Source: Synechococcus sp. LTW-R (GTDB lineage: Bacteria; Cyanobacteriota; Cyanobacteriia; PCC-6307; Cyanobiaceae). From it: 64,000 nucleotides of DNA. This document shows, one piece after another, positions 28,883 through 40,207 of this stretch (within the stretch, counting starts at the first letter, position 1; each line of letters opens with the position of its first letter). The position numbers and the translations under genes are program-made. The stretch spans positions 1,798,001 to 1,862,000 of the forward strand of contig NZ_CP059060.1 of assembly GCF_014217875.1 (NCBI RefSeq), given 5' to 3'. Under the pieces are notes generated by a model, which saw only the letters and a list, made by a program, of their open reading frames with translations, did not search any database and was not told where the DNA came from.

Positions 28883-30072
28883 TGCCCGATCTGCTCTCCT
28901 GCGATCAGCTCAAGGCGGATGTCCAAGCCGCCCAGCAGGAGCTGCTGGCCATCCGGCGGCATTTGCATGCCCATCCGGAACTCAGCGGCAACGAGCACCA
29001 GACCGCCGCGTTGGTGGCCGGTGAGCTGCGCAAGTTGGGCTGGAGGGTCCAGGAAGGCGTTGGCCGCACCGGGGTGGTGGCTGAACTGGGTTCAGGCAGT
29101 GGTCCCGTGGTGGCCCTGCGGGTGGACATGGACGCGCTGCCGGTTGAGGAGCGCACGGGCCTGCCCTATGCCTCGTTGAATCAGGGCTTGATGCATGCCT
29201 GCGGCCACGACATCCACACCACGGTGGGGTTGGGGGTGGCTCGGATTCTTGGGCCCTTGGCCGAGCGGCTGGGCGGCAAGGTGCGGTTGCTGTTTCAACC
29301 GGCGGAGGAGACCGCCCAAGGGGCAGCCTGGATGGTGGCCGATGGGGCGATGCAGGGGGTGGACGCTCTGTTTGGGGTGCACGTTTTCCCGAGCCTGCCG
29401 GTGGGGACGATTGGGGTGCGCAGTGGCAGCTTGACGGCGGCGGCGGGCGAGTTGGAGGTGGAGGTCTTGGGCGAGGGAGGCCATGGGGCCCGTCCCCACC
29501 AGAGCACCGATGCCATCTGGATTGCGGCACGGGTGGTGAGTGGCTTGCAGGAGGCGATCAGCCGCAGGCTGGATGCCCTGCATCCTGTGGTGGTCAGCTT
29601 TGGCCGGATTGAAGGGGGGAAAGCCTTCAACGTGATCGCCGATCACGTGCGCCTGCTGGGAACGGTCCGTTGCCTGGATCTAGACCTCCATGCCCAGTTG
29701 CCGGGATGGATTGAGGAGACCGTCCAGGCCATCTGTAAGGGCTATGGCGGCGAGGCCCGGGTGCGCTACCGCTGCATCTCGCCACCGGTTCACAACGACG
29801 CTGAGCTCACCCAGCTTCTGGCGGATGAAGCGGTGGCCCTGCTGGGACGTCCCCAGGTGGAGTGGCTTGAGCAGCCATCGCTTGGGGCTGAGGATTTTGC
29901 GGAGTTGCAGCGGGAGACCCCGAGCACGATGTTCCGTTTGGGTGTGGCGGGACCCAATGGCTGCACACCGCTGCACAGCAACACCTTTGCTGCCGATGAG
30001 GCCTCAGTGGCCGTTGGCGTCGAGGTCCTGAGCGCAAGTCTGTTGCGCTGGTTGGAGCGGGCCGCGGCATGA
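28882..30072 (+). CDS. M20-family amidohydrolase
   Basis: This 396-residue metal-dependent hydrolase is of the M20D type (relatives cleave N-acyl amino acids, hippurate or auxin conjugates). It has HLHAHPELSGNE, the metal ligands in GLMHACGHDIHTTVGLG and QPAEETAQGA, the dimerisation-domain motif GEGGHGARPHQSTDAIWIA and the last His in GCTPLHSNTF. The substrate cannot be predicted; plain amino-acid deacetylation is the default guess. The start overlaps the TPR gene stop (TGATG), and its stop overlaps the next small gene. Confidence 0.9.
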   Translation: MPDLLSCDQLKADVQAAQQELLAIRRHLHAHPELSGNEHQTAALVAGELRKLGWRVQEGVGRTGVVAELGSGSGPVVALRVDMDALPVEERTGLPYASLNQGLMHACGHDIHTTVGLGVARILGPLAERLGGKVRLLFQPAEETAQGAAWMVADGAMQGVDALFGVHVFPSLPVGTIGVRSGSLTAAAGELEVEVLGEGGHGARPHQSTDAIWIAARVVSGLQEAISRRLDALHPVVVSFGRIEGGKAFNVIADHVRLLGTVRCLDLDLHAQLPGWIEETVQAICKGYGGEARVRYRCISPPVHNDAELTQLLADEAVALLGRPQVEWLEQPSLGAEDFAELQRETPSTMFRLGVAGPNGCTPLHSNTFAADEASVAVGVEVLSASLLRWLERAAA

Positions 30073-30284
30073 CCCCCATAAGTCGACTCGGACGAGATCT
30101 GCTGGCGTGCTCCACCCTGCTTTTGGTGGTGCTGGGGCTGCTCGGCGTCTTACTGCGTCAAGGTCCGGATCGCCTGCAGGCCCTGCCGGCCCTGTTGATC
30201 GGCTTGGCTCTCTTGCTCCAGAGCGCCTGGAGTTGGCGTCGCCGGCGCCGCTCGATTCTCGGCATCCTCAGGGACGAGCAGTAG
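30069..30284 (+). CDS. Small two-helix membrane protein
   Basis: This is a 71-residue protein with two hydrophobic segments (LLACSTLLLVVLGLLGVLL and ALPALLIGLALLLQSAW) joined by a short polar turn, then a strongly basic cytoplasmic tail (WRRRRRS). It resembles small cyanobacterial proteins of the DUF3188 type, a tentative match. The ATGA overlap with the amidohydrolase gene supports real translation. Its role is unknown. Confidence 0.65.
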   Translation: MTPISRLGRDLLACSTLLLVVLGLLGVLLRQGPDRLQALPALLIGLALLLQSAWSWRRRRRSILGILRDEQ

Positions 30285-30299
30285 AGGCAAACTGGGCCG

Positions 30300-30872
30300 A
30301 TGAACGTCGACGAACTGCGCGAGGCGATTGCCTCGGACAACCCCGGCAAGGCGCGTCCTGCGCTGGCAAGCCTGGTTCATGCCAGTGCCGAAGAGGCGGA
30401 ACCGCTGCTGCTGTTGGGGCTGGAGCAGAGCGACATGATCTTGCGCCAACTCAGCTGCTCAGGCTTGGGTCACAAGCCCACGGCCGCCGGTTGGGAGCCG
30501 CTGGTACGGACCTTGAAGCACGACTCCGAGGTGGCCGTGCGTGCGGAAGCGGCGAACGCCTTGGTCAGTCACGGTCTGGATCGGGCTTGGCCCTTGCTGC
30601 TGGAGTCGTTTCAGTCCGAGACCGAATGGCTGATTCACTGCAGCATCCTCTCGGCGGTGGCCGAGCACCCTGAGATTGCTCCGGAACAGTTGCTTGAGTT
30701 AGCGCGGCTCGCCGTGGCCGAAGCCGATGGGACGGTGCGCGTCGGCGGCACGGAAATCCTGGGTCGCCTGGTGCGGGAAGGCAGCAGCGAGGCGCGAGAG
30801 GTGCTCCAGGGTCTGCAGCAGGACAGCGATCACCGCGTTGTCGCGGCAGCCTTGAATGGGTTGCAGGGTTAA
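30300..30872 (+). CDS. HEAT-repeat protein
   Basis: This 190-residue all-helical protein is built of four to five HEAT/PBS-lyase-like repeats; VAVRAEAANALVSHG and VRVGGTEILGRLVREGS are typical repeat segments. Cyanobacterial relatives include phycobilin lyase subunits (CpcE) and NblB-like proteins, but the short length and lack of a phycobilisome neighbour leave the role open. It starts 15 nt after the small membrane gene, and its TAA overlaps the kdsD start (TAATG). Confidence 0.78.
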   Translation: MNVDELREAIASDNPGKARPALASLVHASAEEAEPLLLLGLEQSDMILRQLSCSGLGHKPTAAGWEPLVRTLKHDSEVAVRAEAANALVSHGLDRAWPLLLESFQSETEWLIHCSILSAVAEHPEIAPEQLLELARLAVAEADGTVRVGGTEILGRLVREGSSEAREVLQGLQQDSDHRVVAAALNGLQG

Positions 30873-31870
30873 TGACAGAAATCATGTCTGCCTTGACGCG
30901 CTGCCTACAGCAGGAGGCCGCTGCCATCGCCGATACGGCGTCTCGCTTGAGTGTTGAACAAGTCGAGGCAGCGCTCAAGCTGCTGCAGCATTGCAGTGAT
31001 CAGGGCCGCAAGCTGGTGATCAGTGGGGTCGGGAAGAGCGGCATCGTGGCCAGGAAAATTGCCGCGACCTTCTCATCGATTGGCTTAACTGCGATCTATC
31101 TCAATCCCTTGGATGCGCTCCATGGCGACTTAGGGGTTGTCGTTCAAGACGATGTTGTTTTGCTGCTCTCGAACAGCGGTGAAACCGAGGAATTGGTGCA
31201 ACTGCTTCCTCACCTGAAACGCCGGGGTGCGCCGACGATTGCTTTGGTGGGTCGTCTTCAATCCAGCTTGGCTCGTGTCAGTGACGTGGTGCTGGATGGC
31301 TCCGTTGATCGCGAGGTCTGTCCGCTCAATCTGGCACCGACGGCGAGCACCGCTGTGGCTATGGCCATTGGTGATGCCTTGGCAGCGGTCTGGATGGAGC
31401 GCTCGGGGGTGTCGCCTCAGGATTTTGCCCTCAATCACCCGGCTGGCGCGTTGGGTAAGAAGCTCACGCTGACCGCGGCAGATTTGATGGTTCCCGTGGC
31501 CCGCGTGCGGTCATTGGCACCAGCGGCTCCTTTACAAGAGGTCATTGCCGCTTTGACGGATGCCGGTGTGGGCGCCTCATGGGTTGCTAGCCCGCAGGAC
31601 GCCACTCAGCTTGTCGGTTTAATTACGGACGGCGACCTGCGCCGGGCGCTGCAAGAGGCTGGATCTGGGGGTTGGGCCCACTTGCAGGCGTCCGATCTGA
31701 TGACCGTTGATCCGATCACCGTTCCAGCCGCCACTTTGGCTGTTGATGCGATGGAGCTGATGGAGCGCAATCGCCGTAAGGCGATCGCGGTGCTGCCGGT
31801 GGTGGCGGAATCGGGCGAGTTAGAAGGGTTACTGCGATTGCACGATCTCGTTCAAGCTGGGTTGCGTTGA
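30872..31870 (+). CDS. kdsD: Arabinose-5-phosphate isomerase (KpsF/GutQ family)
   Basis: It converts ribulose 5-phosphate to arabinose 5-phosphate, the first step to Kdo. The 332 residues have a SIS domain (about 35-180) with GVGKSGIVARKIAATFSS, LNPLDALHGDLG and SNSGETEELVQLL, then SVCPLNLAPTAST-like CPLNLAPTASTAVAMAIGDALA, NHPAGALGKKL, and a CBS pair (about 205-330). The domain order is exactly that of KdsD/KpsF. It is followed without a gap by kdsC, and kdsB and kdsA lie within 3.5 kb, which strongly supports a Kdo role. Confidence 0.93.
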   Translation: MTEIMSALTRCLQQEAAAIADTASRLSVEQVEAALKLLQHCSDQGRKLVISGVGKSGIVARKIAATFSSIGLTAIYLNPLDALHGDLGVVVQDDVVLLLSNSGETEELVQLLPHLKRRGAPTIALVGRLQSSLARVSDVVLDGSVDREVCPLNLAPTASTAVAMAIGDALAAVWMERSGVSPQDFALNHPAGALGKKLTLTAADLMVPVARVRSLAPAAPLQEVIAALTDAGVGASWVASPQDATQLVGLITDGDLRRALQEAGSGGWAHLQASDLMTVDPITVPAATLAVDAMELMERNRRKAIAVLPVVAESGELEGLLRLHDLVQAGLR

Positions 31871-32424
31871 TGTGGGCTCGATGGCGCTGGAGAGGGCTTA
31901 CGAAGCGCTTGGCAACGATCCAGCTCGTGCTCCTCGATGTGGATGGTGTGCTGACAGATGGTTCCCTCTTCTATGGACCGGAAGGTGAGCTGAGTAAATG
32001 CTTCAATGTGCGAGATGGACTAGGGATCCGCCTGCTTCAGAACGCCGGTATCGAGGTGGCTTTTCTGAGCGGCGGCCGCGGCGGCGCCACAGAAGTGAGG
32101 GCCCAACACCTAGGGATCCGTCACTGCCTTGTTGGTGCAATGGATAAGCCCCATGCTCTGACTGAGCTGTGTCAACGCGTGGGTGTGGGTCCTGAGCAGA
32201 TTGTCTATGTCGGAGACGATCTCAATGATCTGGCCTTACGGGGCAGAGTGGGTTTGTTGATTGCTCCGGCGGATGCCGTACCAGCCTTGCGTCGTCGCGC
32301 TGATGCGGTGCTCATTCGCAAAGGTGGCCATGGAGCGGTGCGAGAGCTCGCTGAACGCTTGTTGAAATCCCGGGGTGAGTGGGAACAGCTCTGCCGGCAG
32401 GGCTGGCGTGATCGCAATGACTGA
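31870..32424 (+). CDS. kdsC: Kdo-8-phosphate phosphatase (HAD family)
   Basis: KdsC removes phosphate from Kdo 8-phosphate. The 184 residues carry the HAD nucleophile motif LVLLDVDGVLTDGSLFY, then KCFNVRDGLGIRLL, the motif 2 Ser in FLSGGRG, and VYVGDDLNDLALRGRVGL, characteristic of the capless KdsC group. I choose the ATG at 31870, which overlaps the kdsD stop by one base. It is convergent with kdsB, seven bases apart, so the plus-strand kdsD-kdsC pair and the minus-strand kdsB unit end against each other. Confidence 0.92.
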   Translation: MWARWRWRGLTKRLATIQLVLLDVDGVLTDGSLFYGPEGELSKCFNVRDGLGIRLLQNAGIEVAFLSGGRGGATEVRAQHLGIRHCLVGAMDKPHALTELCQRVGVGPEQIVYVGDDLNDLALRGRVGLLIAPADAVPALRRRADAVLIRKGGHGAVRELAERLLKSRGEWEQLCRQGWRDRND

Positions 32425-32430
32425 TTGCGA

Positions 32431-33201
32431 TTAGAGCTCTGCCGAAGCGATTACCCTAGCTTGTTCGAGTTGCTCAGCGGTATCAACAGACAGCGATTCG
32501 TCTTCTACTTGAAAGGTGCCGATCTCAATGCCGGCTTCGATCAACCTGAGCTGCTCCAATTTCTCAATCTGCTCAAGCGGTGAATTAGGTAGATCGTTCC
32601 ACTGCTGAAGGACATCTGCCCGGTAGCCGTAGATCCCGACGTGTCCCCAGTAGCTGGCATATTCTCCCCAGTGCTTGGGATCGACCCCGCGCACATGCGG
32701 AATCGCCGAGCGCGAGAAATAGAGGGCCCGACCATCTGCTGCTAACAGGGTCTTCACCACATTGGGATTGTGAATGTTCTTGGCAGACATTCGATACACC
32801 GGTGTTAATACCTCGGGTGTGGGATTCCGATTGATGAAGGCATCAGCCATCGCATCAATCACGCGTGGATCGATGAATGGTTGATCGCCCTGGACGTTGA
32901 TGATCAAGCTCGATTTTGCTGATCCACCCCATTGGCTGATCAATTGCTCGCTTACCGAGGCGATGCGCTCACTGCCTGAGGCGCAGCTGGGGCTTGTGAG
33001 AAGTGCCTCAAAGCCCCAAATTTTGGCTTTTTGTAGCAGTTGGTCGCTGTCGGTGCAGAGCACGACTGCAGAGGGTCTGTTGGCTTTGGCGCAGCGTTCG
33101 AGCACTCGCTGCAGCATCGGCTTGCCGCCAACGTCGGCCAGCACCTTGTTGGGAAGGCGGCTTGATTCCAGGCGAGCTGGAACGGCGACTAGACAATTCA
33201 T
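32431..33201 (-). CDS. kdsB: CMP-Kdo synthetase
   Basis: KdsB activates Kdo with CTP to CMP-Kdo, the donor for Kdo transferases. The 256 residues have the nucleotide-binding PARLESSRLPNKVLADVGGKPML, ERIASVSEQL, the metal-binding NVQGDQPFIDP, and HVGIYGYRADVLQQW near residue 190. All fit the family. Its ATG overlaps the stop of the upstream glycosyltransferase gene, so the two are cotranscribed. Confidence 0.94.
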   Translation of the reverse strand: MNCLVAVPARLESSRLPNKVLADVGGKPMLQRVLERCAKANRPSAVVLCTDSDQLLQKAKIWGFEALLTSPSCASGSERIASVSEQLISQWGGSAKSSLIINVQGDQPFIDPRVIDAMADAFINRNPTPEVLTPVYRMSAKNIHNPNVVKTLLAADGRALYFSRSAIPHVRGVDPKHWGEYASYWGHVGIYGYRADVLQQWNDLPNSPLEQIEKLEQLRLIEAGIEIGTFQVEDESLSVDTAEQLEQARVIASAEL

Positions 33202-33899
33202 TATTCAAACAAGCGGAAGGCTTCATCACGGGCAACAAACCACTCAGCAGCGAGCGTCCCACCCATGGTCCGCTGGGCCTGAAACCAGGGACCTCCGAGG
33301 GTCCAGTGCAGCAGTGATGCTGATTCAGCCTTCGCTGGCTCCTGAACGGCAACCAGGTGGTTCCAGCCATCGGGAAGTGCCCCGATCTCGTGATCCCCGG
33401 CTAGCCAGTGGAAGCGGTGTAACTCGAGGCCGCTGGCGCTGTTGACGTACTCGGGCGTGAGAGCGGCGCAGCGGCTGCAGTTAAGCAGCATCAGAGAGCT
33501 CCAATTTTTTTTCGGGTAGACGCTCTGAACTTCACCGAGAAACTTCGTGGTTTCGCCGGGCACATGCTCGTGCTGAACGCACTGCACGCTGAACTGCTCA
33601 TCGCGCAATGCCCAAAGCTCGGCAATGTCGCCGCGGGCGAGCATGTCGCAGTCCATGAAAATGGCCCAGCCCCGATAGCCCATCAGATGGGGGACCAGAA
33701 AGCGCGTGAAGGAGAAGGCGGTGCTCTGTTTGGGATCACGGGGACGCCAGTAGAGCTGCTGCGCTTCGAGCTGCGGGGTCACGAGCGGCGTGATCGCTAG
33801 GGGCACACTGCTGTGCTGGCTCAGGCTGTCAATCAAGACGTTGGTCGCGGCTCGCTCACGCGGGTCAACGCCAATGAAGATGGGGATAGGCCTGCTCAT
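33201..33899 (-). CDS. Probable glycosyltransferase with DCD motif
   Basis: This 232-residue GT-A-like protein begins PIPIFIGVDPRERAATNVLIDSL and contains AIFMDCDMLA, the metal- and nucleotide-binding DxD region, and later MLLNCSRC and GDHEIGALPDGWNHL, the order seen in GT8-related transferases. Donor and acceptor are unknown. Its gene sits between kdsB and the HIT gene, so it may act on the same glycan, for example on Kdo-containing surface polymer. There is no membrane segment. Confidence 0.75.
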   Translation of the reverse strand: MSRPIPIFIGVDPRERAATNVLIDSLSQHSSVPLAITPLVTPQLEAQQLYWRPRDPKQSTAFSFTRFLVPHLMGYRGWAIFMDCDMLARGDIAELWALRDEQFSVQCVQHEHVPGETTKFLGEVQSVYPKKNWSSLMLLNCSRCAALTPEYVNSASGLELHRFHWLAGDHEIGALPDGWNHLVAVQEPAKAESASLLHWTLGGPWFQAQRTMGGTLAAEWFVARDEAFRLFE

Positions 33900-33908
33900 T
33901 TCTGGAGA

Positions 33909-35215
<1,307 letters not shown>

Positions 35216-35254
35216 GGCATTGAGCTAACTGGCCTTGCTAGGTTGAAGGGGTCA

Positions 35255-36762
<1,508 letters not shown>

Positions 36763-36787
36763 CTCCAGCTCCCTGTTCGAAGCAATC

Positions 36788-36811
36788 AGCCCGGTCGCTA
36801 GCCCGGGCTTT
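36788..36811 (+). terminator. Probable terminator after thiC
   Basis: AGCCCGG (36788-36794) pairs with CCGGGCT (36803-36809), followed by only three Ts. It lies 26 nt after the thiC stop. The short T-run makes it a modest candidate. Confidence 0.6.
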
Positions 36812-36913
36812 ATGGCCAGATCACTGATGTTGCGCACCCTCCATGATGCGGTTAATTATTAAACAAACGTCACGGTGGGGTTGGGTCAATTATTGCGTTG
36901 AGACCGACTGCAG

Positions 36914-37053
36914 AGAGCTTTCGCTTAGGCCGCAACGTTCTTGACAGGGAAGACTCATCTGTCTATTAGGACAAGGCTGAGGACGGAAATTCTGAAGCGG
37001 TCGACGAATACCGTGTCGCCCTCGAGGGCTGTTTGCTCGTGTCAGCGGAAGCC
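36914..37053 (-). pseudogene. tkt: Decayed 3' remnant of a transketolase gene
   Basis: This 140-nt stretch aligns without gaps to the last part of the intact tkt gene (43952-44091); by hand count about 99 of 140 bases agree, including AGAGCTTTCG and GAAGCGGTCG blocks. Read on the minus strand in the tkt frame, EGDTV, VDRF, KNVAA and AKAL are still visible against EGDTV, IDRF, ENVVA and AKAL of Tkt, but the frame has three stops. It is a non-functional scar. The rest of the 376-nt gap (36763-36913 and 37054-37138) holds the thiC terminator and otherwise nothing I can name. Confidence 0.85.
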
Positions 37054-37138
37054 ACTTCAGCTGGGGCATTCATGTGTCCGGATCACTGTTTAGTGAGAAA
37101 TTGCCCAGTGAGGTTTCCTCAGCAAATACCGTGTAAAG

Positions 37139-38266
37139 CTAACAGATCTGCGATGAGAATTCGTTAATGCAAGCACACACGTACAGCGCTTGCTCAGACG
37201 TAACTGTTGGCCCAATGGGCAAGCTCAGGCAGTTGTCATGGATAAAGTTAGAGACAGGGTACATCTCTGGATCTATGTGTAGTCCGGCATAGGCCTTTTG
37301 TTTGTAAGGAGGCAATGGATAGTGCTTCATTGTCTGTATATTCATTCCACGCAGGTAATCTGAAAGCTGGTCACTAAATGGGCAAAGAATGACAAACAAA
37401 TGCCAGGCATGGTAATATTCACTAATTGGTTTACCGGGCAATCGAATATTGACGCCCTCCTTGATGTTTTGCATATAAACAGATGCAATCATGTTGCGAT
37501 GATTGTTGTCAGCATTTAAATAAGGTAATTTGCAATTCAGAAAAGATGCCTGCAACTCGTCAAGCCTTGAGTTTCTTCCAGGTATATCATTATAATACTT
37601 TAATTCGGAACCATAATTTCTTGTAAGTCTAGCTTTCCTTGCCAAGATGTCGTCATTTGTGCTGATGGCTCCTCCATCACCTAAGCATCCTAGATTCTTT
37701 CCGGGATAGAAGCTGAAAGCCGCCGCATCTCCAAGGTTTCCACATCTAACTCCATTTGCTGATGCGCCATGAGCTTGAGCTGCGTCTTCTAAGATCTTGA
37801 GAGAATATTTATTCGCAATCTGTTTAATCTTGTTCATCTCACAAGGCAGCCCATACAAATGGACAACCAAAATTGCTTTTGTCTTATCAGTAACTCTTTC
37901 CTCAATTCGTTCTGGATCTATATTAAATGTAGATATATCAGGTTCGACGGGAATTGGTACAGCACCAACTCGCGTAATTGCAAGCCACGTAGCAATGTAA
38001 GTGTTGGCAGGCACAATTACTTCATCTCCAGCGCCAATATTCCAGCACTCTAAGACAATCTCCAGTGCATCTAATCCATTGCCAACACCAATACAGTGCT
38101 TAACGCCTAAATAGTTCGCAAAGTTATGCTCAAAACTCTTTAACTCGTCAGATAAAACTATCCATGATTGTTTTAGGAACTTATCAAATGAATCCTTGAA
38201 ATGGCGGTCGAACCGGCGATTGATTGATTCAAGATCTAAGAACTTGATCATGGATTTATCGTACAT
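37139..38266 (-). CDS. DegT/DnrJ/EryC1-family sugar aminotransferase
   Basis: This PLP enzyme transfers an amino group to a keto-sugar nucleotide for surface glycan synthesis. The 375 residues have [25 protein letters not shown], the cofactor Asp in [11 protein letters not shown], the PLP Lys in [16 protein letters not shown] and the [22 protein letters not shown] region. The C-3 versus C-4 aminotransferase type cannot be told by eye. I keep the ATG at 38266, because GGAGAGG stands six bases before it on the minus strand; it overlaps the methyltransferase gene end. Low GC (about 40% in 37921-37980) marks island DNA. Confidence 0.9.
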   Translation of the reverse strand: MYDKSMIKFLDLESINRRFDRHFKDSFDKFLKQSWIVLSDELKSFEHNFANYLGVKHCIGVGNGLDALEIVLECWNIGAGDEVIVPANTYIATWLAITRVGAVPIPVEPDISTFNIDPERIEERVTDKTKAILVVHLYGLPCEMNKIKQIANKYSLKILEDAAQAHGASANGVRCGNLGDAAAFSFYPGKNLGCLGDGGAISTNDDILARKARLTRNYGSELKYYNDIPGRNSRLDELQASFLNCKLPYLNADNNHRNMIASVYMQNIKEGVNIRLPGKPISEYYHAWHLFVILCPFSDQLSDYLRGMNIQTMKHYPLPPYKQKAYAGLHIDPEMYPVSNFIHDNCLSLPIGPTVTSEQALYVCACINEFSSQIC

Positions 38267-39470
38267 CTAAAACCTCTCCGAAATAACCATTGCTTTTTAA
38301 GTTCTGGCGAACTTCAGAGGGTAAGTGCCATGCTAAGTTCAGAATCTTGCGCTGAGGTGTTTTAAGTTCATATAAATCCTTCTCCGGATAGATTGGAATC
38401 CTTGTCCCTGGAACATAGTAGCCAGTCTTGATCGAACCTTTAATTTCATAGACTGCCGAGATCTTTGATTCATCAAGACCAAGCATCTTTACCAGAATGG
38501 CGGCTCTTCCAGGAAATGCCTTTGCAGGCATTGGGCCGCCCTTAGACACTTCTTCGTCAATCATTTGACTGGTCTTTTTAATCCAATGATCAATATCTGA
38601 GTTCATGCTCTTTAAGCCATCGAAGAAATGATCTTCTTGGATATGTTTGTTATGCTTTGGCATTTGACTTATGTGAACCCTTATGTTTCCGCCATACCTA
38701 CTAACAAACTCAACATCTGATATGTTCATGCCAAGAGACTTGGCGATAAACTCGAATGACTTGTGGCTATATGTTCTAGGATGCTCATGATAAAAGGTGT
38801 CAAACTGCCCCCTTGATATGATATCCCCAAGATAATGATTCTCGATTATAACTATCGTCTTTTCGTTAGAAACGAGCCTCAGATTTGCAATTAATGCTGG
38901 CAAGTCTTCTATGTGCGCAAAAACGTTGGTGAATGTTATAAAGTCAAAGTCGCCAACTGTTCTTTTTAGTTCTGAGGCGACAGAGTCATCAAAATATCTG
39001 TTGACTAAATTGTGGTGGTCCGATGCATCTCGAATTGCGCCAGTTGGGTCTACTCCATAGGTGATGCATCCTTTCTCCCTGAAAATATCTAGCAGGCTTC
39101 CATCGTTGCAGCCAATATCCAGGACTTTCTTGTTTGCTAAGCTTCCGTACCTTTGCTCTGCGCCGTCTACAAGGCCTCGCATACCATCTGTCACGCTCTT
39201 AGTTACTCTTGCGCGATAATGATATTCCTGATTGAACAACGTCTTTTTGTTTACTTGATACCTTTGATGGGCTGTATTGCATTCGCTGCAATATATTATG
39301 TCAATTGGATATTCGATGCATCTTCTCTGTTCTCCAATCTTGACTAGATCATCGCATAAAGGATGCAGTCCCAAATTTAAGGCATCAAAAAGTTGGTCAT
39401 TTCCGCACACTTCGCATGAAGTAACGAAAGCCAGCTTTTCCAATTGGTTAGGTTGATATCCTGTTGACAT
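38256..39470 (-). CDS. Sugar C-methyltransferase-like SAM enzyme
   Basis: This 404-residue, three-part methyltransferase is of the type acting on nucleotide-linked sugars (TylC3-like). An N-terminal zinc module has Cys pairs CEVCGN and YCSECNTAH; the central Rossmann domain has [15 protein letters not shown] and [13 protein letters not shown]; the C-terminal domain ends with [18 protein letters not shown] and [16 protein letters not shown], the signature of this family. Branched-sugar synthesis is expected. The ATG at 39470 is preferred, though a GTG six bases earlier is possible. Upstream, 39477-39684 is AT-rich non-coding DNA where a promoter could lie. Confidence 0.87.
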   Translation of the reverse strand: MSTGYQPNQLEKLAFVTSCEVCGNDQLFDALNLGLHPLCDDLVKIGEQRRCIEYPIDIIYCSECNTAHQRYQVNKKTLFNQEYHYRARVTKSVTDGMRGLVDGAEQRYGSLANKKVLDIGCNDGSLLDIFREKGCITYGVDPTGAIRDASDHHNLVNRYFDDSVASELKRTVGDFDFITFTNVFAHIEDLPALIANLRLVSNEKTIVIIENHYLGDIISRGQFDTFYHEHPRTYSHKSFEFIAKSLGMNISDVEFVSRYGGNIRVHISQMPKHNKHIQEDHFFDGLKSMNSDIDHWIKKTSQMIDEEVSKGGPMPAKAFPGRAAILVKMLGLDESKISAVYEIKGSIKTGYYVPGTRIPIYPEKDLYELKTPQRKILNLAWHLPSEVRQNLKSNGYFGEVLDVR

Positions 39471-39684
39471 TAGCACGCCAAGCAGATTGATGCTCTAATC
39501 CACTATAGAACACACTGTCATGCGCAGACTAGTATGAAAAAATAATAAACTCTGATTGAACAAGAGTGCAAAGAACAAGCGCTAAATGTTTCTGAGGCCA
39601 TACTCTCGATTCAGATGAGTCAGGCGCATACGAAGAAAGATTGATTACGTGATCTATGCTCTATGCCAATTTGAATCATAACGT

Positions 39685-40176
39685 TCATTGATCTAATAAT
39701 CGGATTACTCTCGCCGGATTCCCTGCAACAACTGTATGCGGAGCGACTGACTTTGTTACAACGCTTCCTGCCCCAACGATAGAGCCCTTTCCAATCTTTA
39801 TACTTGGCAAGATAACAGCTCCCGCACCAATACTGCAACCTTCTTCAACTATTGTCATCTCAGGCTCTTTATATTTTCGGCTTCTCGGGTAAGAGTCGTT
39901 GCAGAATGATACCCCAGGTCCTATGAAAACATCATCCATAATCACAACTCCTAGCCAAAGAGACACTCCTGTCTTGATAGTAACTCGGTTGCCTACAATC
40001 GCTCCACTCTCAACAAAACACCTATCACATATGTTGCAGTCAGCACCAATTATTGCTCCCGACATGATGTTGACGTAAGACCATATGCGCGACCTTTCGC
40101 CGATTTGCAAAGTCTTAATCACAGAGTGACGACCTTTGTAAATACCTTTAAGCCGCAACCGCAAACCTATGAGCAT
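39685..40176 (-). CDS. Left-handed beta-helix acyltransferase
   Basis: This 163-residue hexapeptide-repeat acetyltransferase shows repeats through SRIWSYVNIMSGAIIGADCNI split over several turns, VFIGPGVSFCND, CSIGAGAVILPSIKIGKG, and the C-terminal tail VVAGNPARVIR. The best fit is N-acetylation of an amino sugar such as dTDP-3-amino-3,6-dideoxyhexose (FdtC/QdtC type), which would use the product of the neighbouring aminotransferase; no matching ketoisomerase is present here. The start is uncertain. The next gene begins 31 nt away on the other strand. Confidence 0.82.
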   Translation of the reverse strand: MLIGLRLRLKGIYKGRHSVIKTLQIGERSRIWSYVNIMSGAIIGADCNICDRCFVESGAIVGNRVTIKTGVSLWLGVVIMDDVFIGPGVSFCNDSYPRSRKYKEPEMTIVEEGCSIGAGAVILPSIKIGKGSIVGAGSVVTKSVAPHTVVAGNPARVIRLLDQ

Positions 40177-40207
40177 GATATTATGAGATTCATAGATAAT
40201 AACCCGA

